NCBI GenBank assembly: GCA_001735895.1
Contig: DS021199.1
Location: 1,294,796-1,334,447 of the forward strand
Direction: 5' to 3'
Length of the DNA stretch: 39,652 nt
Source of the DNA: Olavius algarvensis Gamma 3 endosymbiont
Lineage (GTDB): Bacteria > Pseudomonadota > Gammaproteobacteria > GCA-001735895
Position numbers and translations under genes: made by a program. Below, piece after piece: positions 1-7,772 of this stretch (its first letter is position 1; every line of letters begins with the position of its first letter). The notes beneath the pieces are model-generated. The model searched no databases and had not been told where the DNA came from. It worked only from the letters and a program-made list of their open reading frames with translations.

Positions 1-402
1 GTCAAAATCCAGATACTGGTGGCATTGATCACGTATCTCATCGCCGATCTATACCGGCAACTTTGTGGATCGAGACGCGGTTTTTATCTGTGGCTGGCGG
101 AACTCAAATCGACTCTATTCCAGCGACCCAGACTCGAATTCGAAGTACTTAAACGACGACGAAAATGGAAATCCGATTTCCAAATACATCAAGCACAGTT
201 GGCATTATGATTTATTCCGGACAGCAGTGCGCGCAAGCGGGGATCTTTTAAGGTGGGCAATTTATATCACGAGCTATTTGGAGATTCCGATACGTCGGAG
301 CCCGACGGGACCCACAGGGCCTAAAGCCGCGCAGGCTTACGCGGGAATGACTAGAGCTGGGATGAGGTTTAGCTAAATCAGGACGATTGGCACTGGACCG
401 AT

Positions 403-419
403 AGCCCCCACTGGGGGCT
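403..419. terminator. GC hairpin, possible terminator
   Basis: AGCCCCC-ACT-GGGGGCT is a perfect 7-bp stem with a 3-base loop. It is followed on the plus strand by TTAATTC, a weak T tract, so it could end transcription entering from the left. A second hairpin follows 8 bases later. Confidence 0.4.
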
Positions 420-427
420 TAATTCAA

Positions 428-448
428 ACTACCGGCTATGCCGGTAGT
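428..448. repeat. Perfect 9-bp inverted repeat
   Basis: ACTACCGGC-TAT-GCCGGTAGT is a perfect 9-bp stem with a 3-base loop and no T run on either side. It could be a REP-like palindromic unit or the second half of a tandem terminator pair. No second copy was noticed in the window. Confidence 0.5.
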
Positions 449-608
449 AGGTGAGTTCCGCGCGCCGGGTCGGACAGTCCGCTGGCAGGGGCAATCGTTA
501 TGCCGCGGGTTCGAACCAATCCCGTGTCATGCCAGCGTGAAACATAGGTTTCCGCGGTTTTTCCTGTTAGTGTTGCGTCTCTCTGAAGCGGCCTGAAATA
601 AACTCCTG

Positions 609-1832
609 ATGCTCGTCGACTACTGGCGCTTCGCCCGCGCGAACCCGCGATTCCTGGGATTTGGGTTTTTCCTCGCATTCCTGTCGAGCGCCGGTCAAAC
701 TTATTTTATCGGCGTTTTCGGACCCGAAATTCAGTCGGAATTCGATCTCGACACCGGTAGCTGGGGTCGCCTCTACATGTTCGGTACCCTGGCTTCGGCG
801 CTGGTAATCAATTGGAGCGGCAGCCTTATCGACCGCGTCGATCTGCGCCTGTTTACCGGACTGATCCTGCTCGGGCTGAGCTGCGCCTGCCTGGTCATGG
901 GCTCGGTCAGTACGCTAACGATGCTGGTTATCGCCATTTTTATGCTGCGCCAGTTCGGCCAGGGCCTCGCCAGTCACGCCGGCATTACTTCGATGGCGCG
1001 TTATTACGATAACAATCGCGGCAAGGCGATAGCGCTGGCGGCGATTGGTTATTCCTTCGGTGAAGCCTTGCTGCCGGTTGCCGGACTATACCTGGCGCAG
1101 CTCTGGGGCTGGCGCCATACTTTCTATGTCGTGGCCGTCGCCGTGCTGGCCGCGCTTGCGCCGGCGCTGTGGCTGTTGCAAGGGCATAGCCTGCGGCATG
1201 CGGCGCATGCCGCCGCTCTCCAACAAAAGGTCAGTCTGGGTATCGGACAGAGTGACTATACGCGCCGCCAGATGCTTACCGAGCCCCGGTTTTACTACAT
1301 GTTACCGGCCATAGTTGCCACGCCGATGATCGGTACCGCTTTATTTTTCTTCCCGGCGGAGATTGCCCGCGCCAAGGGCTGGAGCAGTCTCTGGGTGACC
1401 GGCAACTATTGGTTGTACTCGATGGTGTCGGTTTCGGTCACGATTTATTCCGGGGTCTTGATCGACCGCTTCAGTGCCCGCCGGGTGCTGCCGTTTTTTC
1501 TGTTACCGCTGGCCCTTTCTCTGGTGGTGATCAACCTGTCCCGCCACGAATTCACGGTATGGCCTTTTATGTTGTTGCAGGGAATTACATCGGGTTTATA
1601 TTTTACCGGCATGAGCGCGCTCTGGGCCGAACTCTACGGCGCCAGGCATCTGGGCGCCATCAAATCGCTGACCAATGCGGTAATGGTGTTTTCGTCGGCG
1701 CTGGGTCCAGCCGCGGTCGGCACGCTGCTGCAATGGCAGGTGACTTTCGTGACGATTACCCTGCTACTCGCCGGATTTTGCGTAATCGCAACCTTGATGC
1801 TGATTTACGCGCTGCGAACTCCGAGCAGTTGA
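609..1832 (+). CDS. MFS transporter
   Basis: This is a 407-residue polytopic membrane protein with about 12 hydrophobic segments, the usual size for a major facilitator superfamily permease. The conserved loop after TM2 (GSLIDRVDLRLF) and the repeated Asp/Arg loop at the start of the second half (GVLIDRFSARRVLP, near residue 285) are degenerate copies of the MFS motif A (GxxxDRxGRR). A long cytoplasmic central loop (about residues 195-220) separates the halves. The substrate cannot be named. The start is the first ATG of the frame; no strong ribosome site precedes it. The 3' end overlaps the converging BKACE gene by 28 bases. The gene may belong functionally with the adjacent amino-acid catabolic genes, but it is on the opposite strand. 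Confidence 0.85.
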   Translation: MLVDYWRFARANPRFLGFGFFLAFLSSAGQTYFIGVFGPEIQSEFDLDTGSWGRLYMFGTLASALVINWSGSLIDRVDLRLFTGLILLGLSCACLVMGSVSTLTMLVIAIFMLRQFGQGLASHAGITSMARYYDNNRGKAIALAAIGYSFGEALLPVAGLYLAQLWGWRHTFYVVAVAVLAALAPALWLLQGHSLRHAAHAAALQQKVSLGIGQSDYTRRQMLTEPRFYYMLPAIVATPMIGTALFFFPAEIARAKGWSSLWVTGNYWLYSMVSVSVTIYSGVLIDRFSARRVLPFFLLPLALSLVVINLSRHEFTVWPFMLLQGITSGLYFTGMSALWAELYGARHLGAIKSLTNAVMVFSSALGPAAVGTLLQWQVTFVTITLLLAGFCVIATLMLIYALRTPSS

Positions 1833-2619
1833 CGAACCTCGGCCGCGGTTACACGATCCTGTTGCCGCAGCGCGCTAATCAGGCTGTCCACCAGCGCGGC
1901 CGAATTGGGCGCCAGTTCGCCATTCGGCAGACAGAGGTTATTTTCGAATCCGATACGGGCGTGACCGCCGGCTTGGACGGCGCTCAGCACGCATTCCTGT
2001 TCGCGCCGGCCGAAGGCGCAGGTAAACCAGTCGAGGCTACTCAAGTCATATTGTAGAAAAGGTATCAGGTCCGCCGGCTCGGATTGGAAGTCGATGTTAT
2101 ACCGCCCCAGCACAAACAGCACGCAACGCTGCCCGGCGGGGATAATGCCGCGTTCACGATAGTCGAGAAATGTTCCAGATCCTTGGCCGAGAACAGGATA
2201 TGCTGGATATGGACCCGGTGTTCATCGCACCACTCGAAAAATTGCCGCGGCTGGCCCGTTTGTTCGAAATTGGAACTGATTTCACGCAGGCCCATGCTCG
2301 CCATTTCAGGGTTTACCCGCCGGATGCAGTCGACCTGTTGTGCGGGGCTGTAAACGCCAACGGCTTCGGAAGTGATTTGCACCAGCATGCCAGGAGCGCG
2401 GCGCGCCATTTCCGCGATCAGCTCGCGATAAAGCCCAGGGTCGAGTAGGTGCTCGCCATTGGCGCCGCGCACGTGGGCGTGCAATACGCCGGCGCCGGCG
2501 GTATGGCACAGGACTGCTTCGTCGACCGTGTCTTCAATCGAAAGCGGCAGGTTGGAATGATCGGATCGGGTCTTGCGCGCGCCGTTCGGCGCCGCCATGA
2601 CAATGACCTTAGCCTGCAT
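1805..2619 (-). pseudogene. BKACE (3-keto-5-aminohexanoate cleavage) family gene, one frameshift
   Basis: Two reading frames join to give a nearly complete BKACE (DUF849) protein of about 271 residues. These Zn enzymes condense or cleave beta-keto acids with acetyl-CoA. The N-terminal part carries MAAPNGARKT and the metal motif HAHVRG (His47, His49). The C-terminal part carries FVLGRYNIDF, the conserved GGHARIGFENN stretch and a typical C-terminal helix. Between LEHF and DYRERGIIPAGQ the frame slips near plus position 2168-2170. Adding one T to the TTT run on the coding strand restores LEHFLDYRERG exactly. This is either a real inactivating deletion or a homopolymer sequencing error. The gene sits 30 bases after the aminotransferase, in the same direction. 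Its start ATG follows GGTGGCGAG. Confidence 0.85.
2168..2170 (-). other. Frameshift point in BKACE gene
   Basis: The coding strand reads CATTTCTCGACTATCG. With four Ts instead of three it reads CAT TTT CTC GAC TAT CG, restoring one continuous frame. Missing bases in T runs are common sequencing errors and also common natural mutations. Confidence 0.75.
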
Positions 2620-2649
2620 ATCTCGCCACCCTGCTGGCGCGGAGGCCAG

Positions 2650-3978
2650 TCATAAACTGCGCAAGCTTGCCTTGATCGCGGTGTCGAGTTTGTTCACGAT
2701 TTCATCGATATGTCCGATATCGATGATAAACGGCGGCGCCAGTAGTACGTGATCGCCCTGTTGCCCGTCGACGGTGCCGCCCATCGGGTAACAGATCAAG
2801 CCAGCCTCGAAGGCGGCTTGTTTTAACTTCCGGTGAAAGCCGAGCTCCGGCGGAAACGGCGCCTTGGACTCGCGCTCGCGCACGAACTCGAGTCCGAAAA
2901 ACAGGCCGCGGCCGCGGATATCGCCGATGTTGGGATGTTCGCCGAACTGGTCGAGCAGCGCCTTGTGCAGGCGCACGCCCTGGGCCAGCACGCGATCGAG
3001 CATGCGGCGATCCATAATTTTTTGCACTACCGCATGCGCCGCCGCGCAGGCGACCGGATGACCGAGGTAGGTGTGTCCGTGCTGGAAGAATCCCGAGCCG
3101 TTTTCGATTACCCGGTAAATCTGCCTGGTGCATATCATCGCGCCGATCGGTTGATAGCCCGCACCCAGGCCTTTCGCGATTGTCATGATATCCGGCGTGA
3201 TGTCTTCCTGGTCGCAGGCGTAGAGACTCCCGGTGCGGCCCATGCCGCACATGACTTCGTCGAGGATTAACAATACGCCGTACTGATCGCAGATTTCGCG
3301 GATACGCTTGAAATAACCGGCCACCGCAGGCACCGCCCCGAGCGTGGCGCCGACCACCGGCTCGGCGATAAACGCCATCACCCGGTCTTCGCCAACGCGC
3401 TGGATTTCGATCTCGAGCTCATTGGCGACCCGCTGCCCGTAGTCGAATTCGGATTCGCCTTTCTCCTGGCCGCGGTAGGCGTAACAGGGCGGGATATGCG
3501 AGGTTTCGATCAGCAACGGATCGAATGGTTCGCGGCGCCATAGATTGCCGCCGGCGGCGAGCGCGCCAAGCGTATTGCCGTGATAGGACTGCAACCTCGA
3601 GATCACGCGATGGCGCGAGGGTTGCCCGATCTCGACGAAGTACTGACGCGCGAGTTTGAGCGCCGCTTCGACCGCTTCGGATCCGCCCGACACGAAGTAT
3701 ACCCGGTCGAGGTCGCCGGGCGCTTCCTTGATCAGCTGCTCGGCCAGAGCTTCAGCCGGCACGCTGCTGAAATATCCGGTATGCGCGAACTCGAGGCGAT
3801 CGAGCTGATTATTGATCGCTTCGATTACCCTGTCATCGCTATGCCCGAGGCAGGAGACCGCGGCGCCGCCCGAAGCGTCGAGATAATACTTGCCGGTACG
3901 GTCGATGATGTAAACGCCGTCGCCCTGCACCGCGAGCGGTACGTTGGTTTTGCAGTTACGCGGAAAAACGTTACTCAT
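2650..3978 (-). CDS. Class III PLP-dependent aminotransferase
   Basis: This is a 442-residue class III (omega) aminotransferase, usual length for the family. These enzymes move an amino group from an omega- or beta-amino acid to pyruvate or 2-oxoglutarate. Visible features: phosphate-binding SGGSEA (97-102), SYHG (131-134), the cofactor-ring aspartate in LILDEV (Asp240) and the Schiff-base lysine in TIAKGLGAGYQPIGA (Lys269). The ATG at 3978 is preferred over an in-frame start 54 bases upstream because it has CAGG about 8 bases ahead and begins MSNVFPRN, a common start for this family. It lies directly upstream of the BKACE gene and directly downstream of a GcvT-like remnant, so it was probably the middle of a beta- or omega-amino-acid degradation operon. 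The exact substrate is unknown. Confidence 0.9.
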   Translation of the reverse strand: MSNVFPRNCKTNVPLAVQGDGVYIIDRTGKYYLDASGGAAVSCLGHSDDRVIEAINNQLDRLEFAHTGYFSSVPAEALAEQLIKEAPGDLDRVYFVSGGSEAVEAALKLARQYFVEIGQPSRHRVISRLQSYHGNTLGALAAGGNLWRREPFDPLLIETSHIPPCYAYRGQEKGESEFDYGQRVANELEIEIQRVGEDRVMAFIAEPVVGATLGAVPAVAGYFKRIREICDQYGVLLILDEVMCGMGRTGSLYACDQEDITPDIMTIAKGLGAGYQPIGAMICTRQIYRVIENGSGFFQHGHTYLGHPVACAAAHAVVQKIMDRRMLDRVLAQGVRLHKALLDQFGEHPNIGDIRGRGLFFGLEFVRERESKAPFPPELGFHRKLKQAAFEAGLICYPMGGTVDGQQGDHVLLAPPFIIDIGHIDEIVNKLDTAIKASLRSL

Positions 3979-3982
3979 ATGA

Positions 3983-4402
3983 TTACCTGACTGGCGAGTG
4001 TATTCGATATCCGTCGGGATCGAACGCGGCATTTACCAAGATGGTCCCGGCATTCTGACTTCGTGCAATATCGACGTCAACACTGATGCCGTCTAAACTT
4101 GATGCAGTCCCCGTTTTGACCAGGGCGAGGGCGAAGTCCGGGCCAACTTGTAGCGGGTCTAGATCGGTATCGAGACCCTGTCCGAAGGCAGGAAAACGTT
4201 TCTCGATACGCATCGATGTCTGGGCAAATAACCCGGCCGGATTTGCTCCCGAGGTGATAAACCCGCGGTAAGGTTTATGCGCCTCTGCCGCCGGGCAGGT
4301 CAATTCCCAGCCGGCATCGCCGACATAAGACAAGTGTGCGGCATCGATCGCTATGCCCGACAATTCGGTTCGGCCAGGCTGGTCAATGCCGATCGTCCGG
4401 CC
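3983..4402 (-). pseudogene. Remnant of a GcvT-like aminomethyltransferase / dehydrogenase
   Basis: The minus strand encodes pieces of the folate-binding GcvT fold: HLSYVGDAGWELTCPAAEA, then a segment ending MRIEKRFPAFGQGLDTDLDPLQVGPDFAL. These match the 'SYVGExGWEL ... R.EKG...G.D....TPLEAGL' pattern of GcvT and of the C-terminal half of sarcosine/dimethylglycine dehydrogenases. After VKTG most of the C-terminal barrel is gone, but the end (VDVDIARSQNAG ... FDPDGYRI) looks like the normal family terminus. The N-terminal half is missing and the frame runs into the carbonic anhydrase gene. So this is a decayed gene with an N-terminal loss and an internal deletion. Its stop lies 4 bases before the aminotransferase start, as in a former operon. 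Confidence 0.65.
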
Positions 4403-4406
4403 GACC

Positions 4407-5048
4407 TCAGGCCAGCGGGGTGAAATTGCCGGCTTCCCAGTCGTAGGCGCTGAGTTCCGGAGTGGCAATGTCGACGTACCAGCCGTGTAACTGCAGCTCG
4501 CCGGCGTCGATACGATCGCGCACCCAGGGGAAGGTCGTCAAGTTTTCCAGCGATACCAGCACCGCGTTCTGCTCGCAGGCGCGCGTGCGTTCCTCCAAAC
4601 TGGCGTTGGCCATGGTCGCGCGCACCCGCCGGTGGGCGGCGTTCAACATCGAAACCCAGGCGGGCACGAACTTGAAGGCGCTGTCGTAAGGATCGGGATC
4701 CATCATCAGCTTGATGCCGCCGCAATGCGCGTGACCGAGCACGATGATGTGTTTGACCCCGAGTCCGAGTACCGCGAACTCAAGCGCCGCGCTGGTGCCG
4801 TGATAGGTGCCTTCCTCTTCCATCGGCGGCACCAGATTGGCGACGTTGCGCACCATGAACAGATCGCCGGGATCGGCCTGGAACAGGATCGCCGGATCGA
4901 CGCGCGAGTCGGAGCAGGCCACCACGGCGACGTCGGGGCGTTGGCCGCGCGTGACCAGTTCCTCGATCAGCGGTTGACTCTTTTGGTAGTCGCCATCGCG
5001 ATAACGACGGTAACCCTGCATTAATTTATCTACTCCGGTGGTCGACAT
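4407..5048 (-). CDS. Beta-class carbonic anhydrase
   Basis: This 213-residue cytoplasmic enzyme interconverts CO2 and bicarbonate. All beta-class hallmarks are visible: zinc ligand Cys45 and the catalytic Asp47/Arg49 dyad in ACSDSR, and zinc ligands His106 and Cys109 in LGHAHCGG. The conserved FMVRNVANLVPP segment (about 64-75) and the C-terminal GWYVDIATPEL stretch (usually GxxYDIxTG) also fit. An AGGA lies about 11 bases before the ATG. It is transcribed toward the catabolic block but is metabolically distinct from it. Likely role is bicarbonate supply or pH control. Confidence 0.95.
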   Translation of the reverse strand: MSTTGVDKLMQGYRRYRDGDYQKSQPLIEELVTRGQRPDVAVVACSDSRVDPAILFQADPGDLFMVRNVANLVPPMEEEGTYHGTSAALEFAVLGLGVKHIIVLGHAHCGGIKLMMDPDPYDSAFKFVPAWVSMLNAAHRRVRATMANASLEERTRACEQNAVLVSLENLTTFPWVRDRIDAGELQLHGWYVDIATPELSAYDWEAGNFTPLA

Positions 5049-5413
5049 ACTGCCAGATCCTGTTTCGTTGATTCACTGATTCGACTAAGTTTAGGAAACT
5101 CTGACTAAATTGGAGTTGCCGTTGCCTAATGCTTTAGCCACGGATGAGGACGATAACCTGTCTGGCGTCCAAGGTCGAGTAAGCGCAGGCAATTTGGCCG
5201 ATATCGGTTGTTTGAACGCGCCGTTCGGTGGGCGGGGCGGGTGTCATTTTTCGCGGGAATCTGCGGCTAAATAGAGTTTCGTCAGACGATATGGCGGCAG
5301 CTAGGGAGCAGAATTAAAGTCGCCGAAATTGACACTGGCGGTTTTACCGGTCTGTCTAATGTTGCTATTATCGCGCCCTTTCCTGGCGCGATCCGGAGGT
5401 CGGGACGATTTCC
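5049..5413. other. Divergent intergenic region
   Basis: This 365-base gap separates the carbonic anhydrase (leftward) from a cytochrome c gene (rightward) and must hold promoters for both. A TTGACA at 5329-5334 is a possible -35 box, but no -10 box is well spaced (TCTAAT is 20 bases away). No FNR-type box was found here. A perfect hairpin sits just before the ribosome site at 5370-5392. Confidence 0.5.
5370..5392 (+). promoter_or_regulatory. Leader hairpin before cytochrome c gene
   Basis: ATCGCGCC-CTTTCCT-GGCGCGAT is a perfect 8-bp stem with a 7-base loop, ending 2 bases before the GGAGG ribosome site (5395-5399). It could stabilise the mRNA or modulate translation of the diheme cytochrome. 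Confidence 0.45.
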
Positions 5414-6064
5414 ATGTTAAGAAAATTGTTGCTAGGCTTGCTGGCGCTGCACGCGGTGGCGGCAGCGGCCAATCCTCCCGCCGCCTTCGAAGGCAGAAGA
5501 CTTTACGTTTCCTATTGCCTGTTGTGCCACGGCAGCGACGGCCGCGGGGGTGGGCCGCTGGCGCAGGCGATGAAGATAAGCCCGGCGGATTTATCGACCA
5601 CGGTACGCTCGCGCAGCGATACCATCCTGACGAAGATCATCACCGGCGAGGGCAAGCAGACGATCACCGGGCGCGAGCGGCACAATTTACTCAACGAAAC
5701 CATGCCGGAATGGAAGGACGTCTTCGATGAATCGCAGGTCCAGGCACTGATCGCCTACCTGCGTTTCCTGTCGCGCAAAAAGCACGACCTGATGGGCGAT
5801 CCGGAACAGGGCCTCGAGCTGTATCAAAAGTATTGTCAGGTTTGCCATGGCGTCGAAGGCGACGGCGATGGGATTATGACCAATCTGATCGGCATCATGC
5901 CGATGGATCATACCAATCCCAACGAAACCAACAGCCTGGATAACCGGGAGTTGATGAACAGTATTCTCGACGGCAAGGGACGATACATGCCGGCCTGGAA
6001 AGGTATCCTGAGCCAGTCCGACGTCGAGGCGCTGGTCAGTTATATTAGATTGCTGTCTTTCTAG
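5414..6064 (+). CDS. Periplasmic diheme cytochrome c
   Basis: This 216-residue protein has a Sec signal peptide (about 1-19, cleavage after AVAAAA) and two class I cytochrome c domains. The heme sites are CLLCH (35-39) and CQVCH (141-145). Likely axial methionines are Met97 (ETMPEW) and Met192 (RYMPAW). This tandem layout resembles cytochrome c4 or the electron-shuttling cytochromes of respiratory chains. The start was chosen because MLRKLLLG opens a good signal peptide. The GGAGG upstream is somewhat far (14 bases). It is followed after 30 bases by the split-barrel/UbiA gene and lies upstream of the nos cluster, so a role as electron carrier in N2O or related respiration is plausible but inferred. 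Confidence 0.9.
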   Translation: MLRKLLLGLLALHAVAAAANPPAAFEGRRLYVSYCLLCHGSDGRGGGPLAQAMKISPADLSTTVRSRSDTILTKIITGEGKQTITGRERHNLLNETMPEWKDVFDESQVQALIAYLRFLSRKKHDLMGDPEQGLELYQKYCQVCHGVEGDGDGIMTNLIGIMPMDHTNPNETNSLDNRELMNSILDGKGRYMPAWKGILSQSDVEALVSYIRLLSF

Positions 6065-6094
6065 ATCAGCCGCCACCACTAAATGCGATAGCCG

Positions 6095-7618
6095 ATGACA
6101 ACGACATTGCGAGATAAGATTAATCAGGTAGCCGACAGTACTTCACGTATGGTGCTGGCGACCTCGGTCGACGGTTGCAGCTCTTGCGCCAGCGTGTTTT
6201 TTGCGCGCGACGGCGGCGACTTTCTGTTTTTTACTTTTAACCCGACCCGCAAGGCGCGCCAGATCGCTTTCAATCCCAGGGTGCAGATGACGATCTGGCC
6301 GGCCGGCGAAGACGGTATTCGCGGTCTGCGCGTCGATGGCAATTGCTTCAGGATCAGGCAAGCCGAAGAAATAAAACTGGCGCGTGAAAAAATTCTCGCG
6401 GTAACCGATGCCTTCCAGCAATATATGGACGATGAGTTCCTCAATGCCAACGGCGTCACCGGATACTACCGCGTCAAGCCGACGCAGATCACGCATATCG
6501 ATTTTTATGCCGAGGCGCAGTTTGAAACACTCGACTTTCCGGAAAATGACCTGCCGGCTCTGGCGCAGGCCGTAAGTGCCGCAAAAAACCGGTTGTTGCT
6601 GTGGCTGCAAGCGGTGCGCGCGCCCTTTTTTACCGCCACGCTAGTCCCGGTGTTGCTCGGGGCGACTATCGCCCGCGGCGATTTGAGCGAAGCGGGCATG
6701 GTCGATGCCTGGAACTGGCAACTATTCTGGCTGGTCGTGGTCGGTGCCGTAGCGGCGCATGCCGGCACCAACCTGGCCAATGATTATGGCGACCATGTGA
6801 CCGGAAACGATGCTGCCAATCGCGTACCCAGCCCCTTCAACGGCGGCAGCCGGATGATCCAGGCCGGCTTGCTTGCCCCCTGGAAGGTCCTGCTGGCGAC
6901 GATTTTGTGTTTCGCCGTCACGATTGCTATCGGACTGACCTTAAATCAACAACTCGCAGGTTCCTACTTTGCCGCGACACCGCTGTTGTATATCGGTATC
7001 GCCGGCTGTTTCCTCGGCGCCTCCTATACCCTCGGGCCCTACCGGCTCGGTTATCACGGCATGGGCGAGGCCGCCATTGCGATCGGCTTCGGGCCGGTCA
7101 TCGTGCTCGGAACCCACTATGTGCTCAGCACTCCTGTACCGGGCGTCTGGAACTGGGTGCCGGCGCTATTGGCTTCGATACCGGTTGCGGTCTTCGTGGT
7201 GCTAATCGTCTGGATCAATCAATTCCAGGACGTGCCCGCGGATCGGCTGGTAGACAAGTGCAACTGGGTCGTACGCTGTGCCGCGATGCAGGATGGTACG
7301 GTGCGTTACGAACGCCCGCTGGAGCTTTACCGGCTGCTGGGTTATTTCGGTTTCGGTTTCGTGGTCTTGCTCGGCGTCGCCGGTGTTTTCGACGCCGGCC
7401 TCGGCACGCTCTACGCGCTGTTGGCATTGATGCCGCTGCCGTTGTTGCTGTATGCGAATCGCCTCGGCGCCAGCTGGCTGCAGGACTGGAACCAGGACGA
7501 TGCCGATCGCCAGCGCCTGCCTTACCTGCTGTTGAAGGTCAATGCGATTACCATCGGCATTCATTTCAGTACCGGCCTGTTACTGGTACTGGCCTATACC
7601 CTGCGTACGCCTTACTAG
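6095..7618 (+). CDS. Fusion: PPOx-like flavin split-barrel + UbiA/MenA-like prenyltransferase
   Basis: This 507-residue protein joins two unrelated folds. Residues 1 to about 150 resemble the pyridoxamine-5'-phosphate-oxidase-like FMN-binding split barrel (RMVLATSVDG, FFTFNPTRKARQIAFNPRV, YYRVKPTQITHIDF). Residues about 165-507 form a multi-pass UbiA-family prenyltransferase. It has the first Asp motif NLANDYGDHVTGND (near 225), the PSPFNGGSR turn seen in MenA-like proteins, and the second motif NQFQDVPADRLVDK (near 374). UbiA enzymes attach polyprenyl chains to aromatic quinone precursors in the membrane, and the motifs look closer to MenA (menaquinone) than to UbiA proper. The fused flavin domain may act on a quinone or quinone precursor, but this is inference. 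It is likely cotranscribed with the upstream cytochrome. Confidence 0.8.
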   Translation: MTTTLRDKINQVADSTSRMVLATSVDGCSSCASVFFARDGGDFLFFTFNPTRKARQIAFNPRVQMTIWPAGEDGIRGLRVDGNCFRIRQAEEIKLAREKILAVTDAFQQYMDDEFLNANGVTGYYRVKPTQITHIDFYAEAQFETLDFPENDLPALAQAVSAAKNRLLLWLQAVRAPFFTATLVPVLLGATIARGDLSEAGMVDAWNWQLFWLVVVGAVAAHAGTNLANDYGDHVTGNDAANRVPSPFNGGSRMIQAGLLAPWKVLLATILCFAVTIAIGLTLNQQLAGSYFAATPLLYIGIAGCFLGASYTLGPYRLGYHGMGEAAIAIGFGPVIVLGTHYVLSTPVPGVWNWVPALLASIPVAVFVVLIVWINQFQDVPADRLVDKCNWVVRCAAMQDGTVRYERPLELYRLLGYFGFGFVVLLGVAGVFDAGLGTLYALLALMPLPLLLYANRLGASWLQDWNQDDADRQRLPYLLLKVNAITIGIHFSTGLLLVLAYTLRTPY

Positions 7619-7677
7619 TCTGGACTGAATCCCCGGGGATAACCGTCCCGACGGGTGTTTACGACTGCTCCGCCGGC

Positions 7678-7691
7678 TTGATAAAGGTCAA
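7678..7691 (+). promoter_or_regulatory. FNR/DNR-type box upstream of nosZ
   Basis: TTGATAAAGGTCAA matches the FNR/DNR consensus TTGAT-N4-ATCAA at 9 of 10 specified bases. Exactly 22 bases later lies a -10-like TAGAAT (7714-7719). That places the box at -41.5 from a start near 7726, the classical activating (class II) geometry. The nos operon is therefore predicted to be switched on under low oxygen or nitric oxide. Confidence 0.85.
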
Positions 7692-7713
7692 TTATAAGCG
7701 CTGATCGCTACAG

Positions 7714-7719
7714 TAGAAT
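7714..7719 (+). promoter_or_regulatory. -10 element of the nosZ promoter
   Basis: TAGAAT matches the sigma70 -10 consensus TATAAT at 5 of 6 bases and is phased with the FNR-type box as in class II FNR promoters. The predicted transcript leader is about 47 bases. Confidence 0.7.
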
Positions 7720-7772
7720 CTTCTCATTTGACGGTTTGAATTTCTAAAAATCCACTTATGGGAGATAGTTTC

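Larger units (their letters stand above)
1..608. other. Left-edge region without a confident gene
   Basis: No recognisable gene lies here. A plus-strand open frame from 65 to 376 (stop TAA at 374) has a protein-like composition in its first 70 codons (aromatic, Asn/Asp and Ser rich, e.g. around KHSWHYDLF), but I recognise no family and see no ribosome site. Its last codons run through a 'gcaggcttacgcgggaatgac' type sequence that looks like a dispersed gammaproteobacterial intergenic repeat, so its 3' end is probably not coding. It may be the degraded tail of a gene that lies mostly outside the window. Two compact hairpins follow at 403 and 428, then about 160 bases with nothing I can assign before the MFS gene. 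Confidence 0.4.

Noticed and set aside
506-525. TTCGAAC flanked by GC bases, like a tRNA T-arm
   Set aside because: The bases around it do not form a 5-bp T-stem and no acceptor or anticodon arms could be placed.
5329-5334. TTGACA as a -35 box for the diheme cytochrome gene
   Set aside because: No -10 box at 16-18 bases; the nearest (TCTAAT) is 20 bases away, so it is not called as a promoter.
7758-7772. Upstream ATG of nosZ
   Set aside because: The GGGAGATAG ribosome site sits between this ATG and the one at 7773, and the signal peptide begins naturally at 7773.
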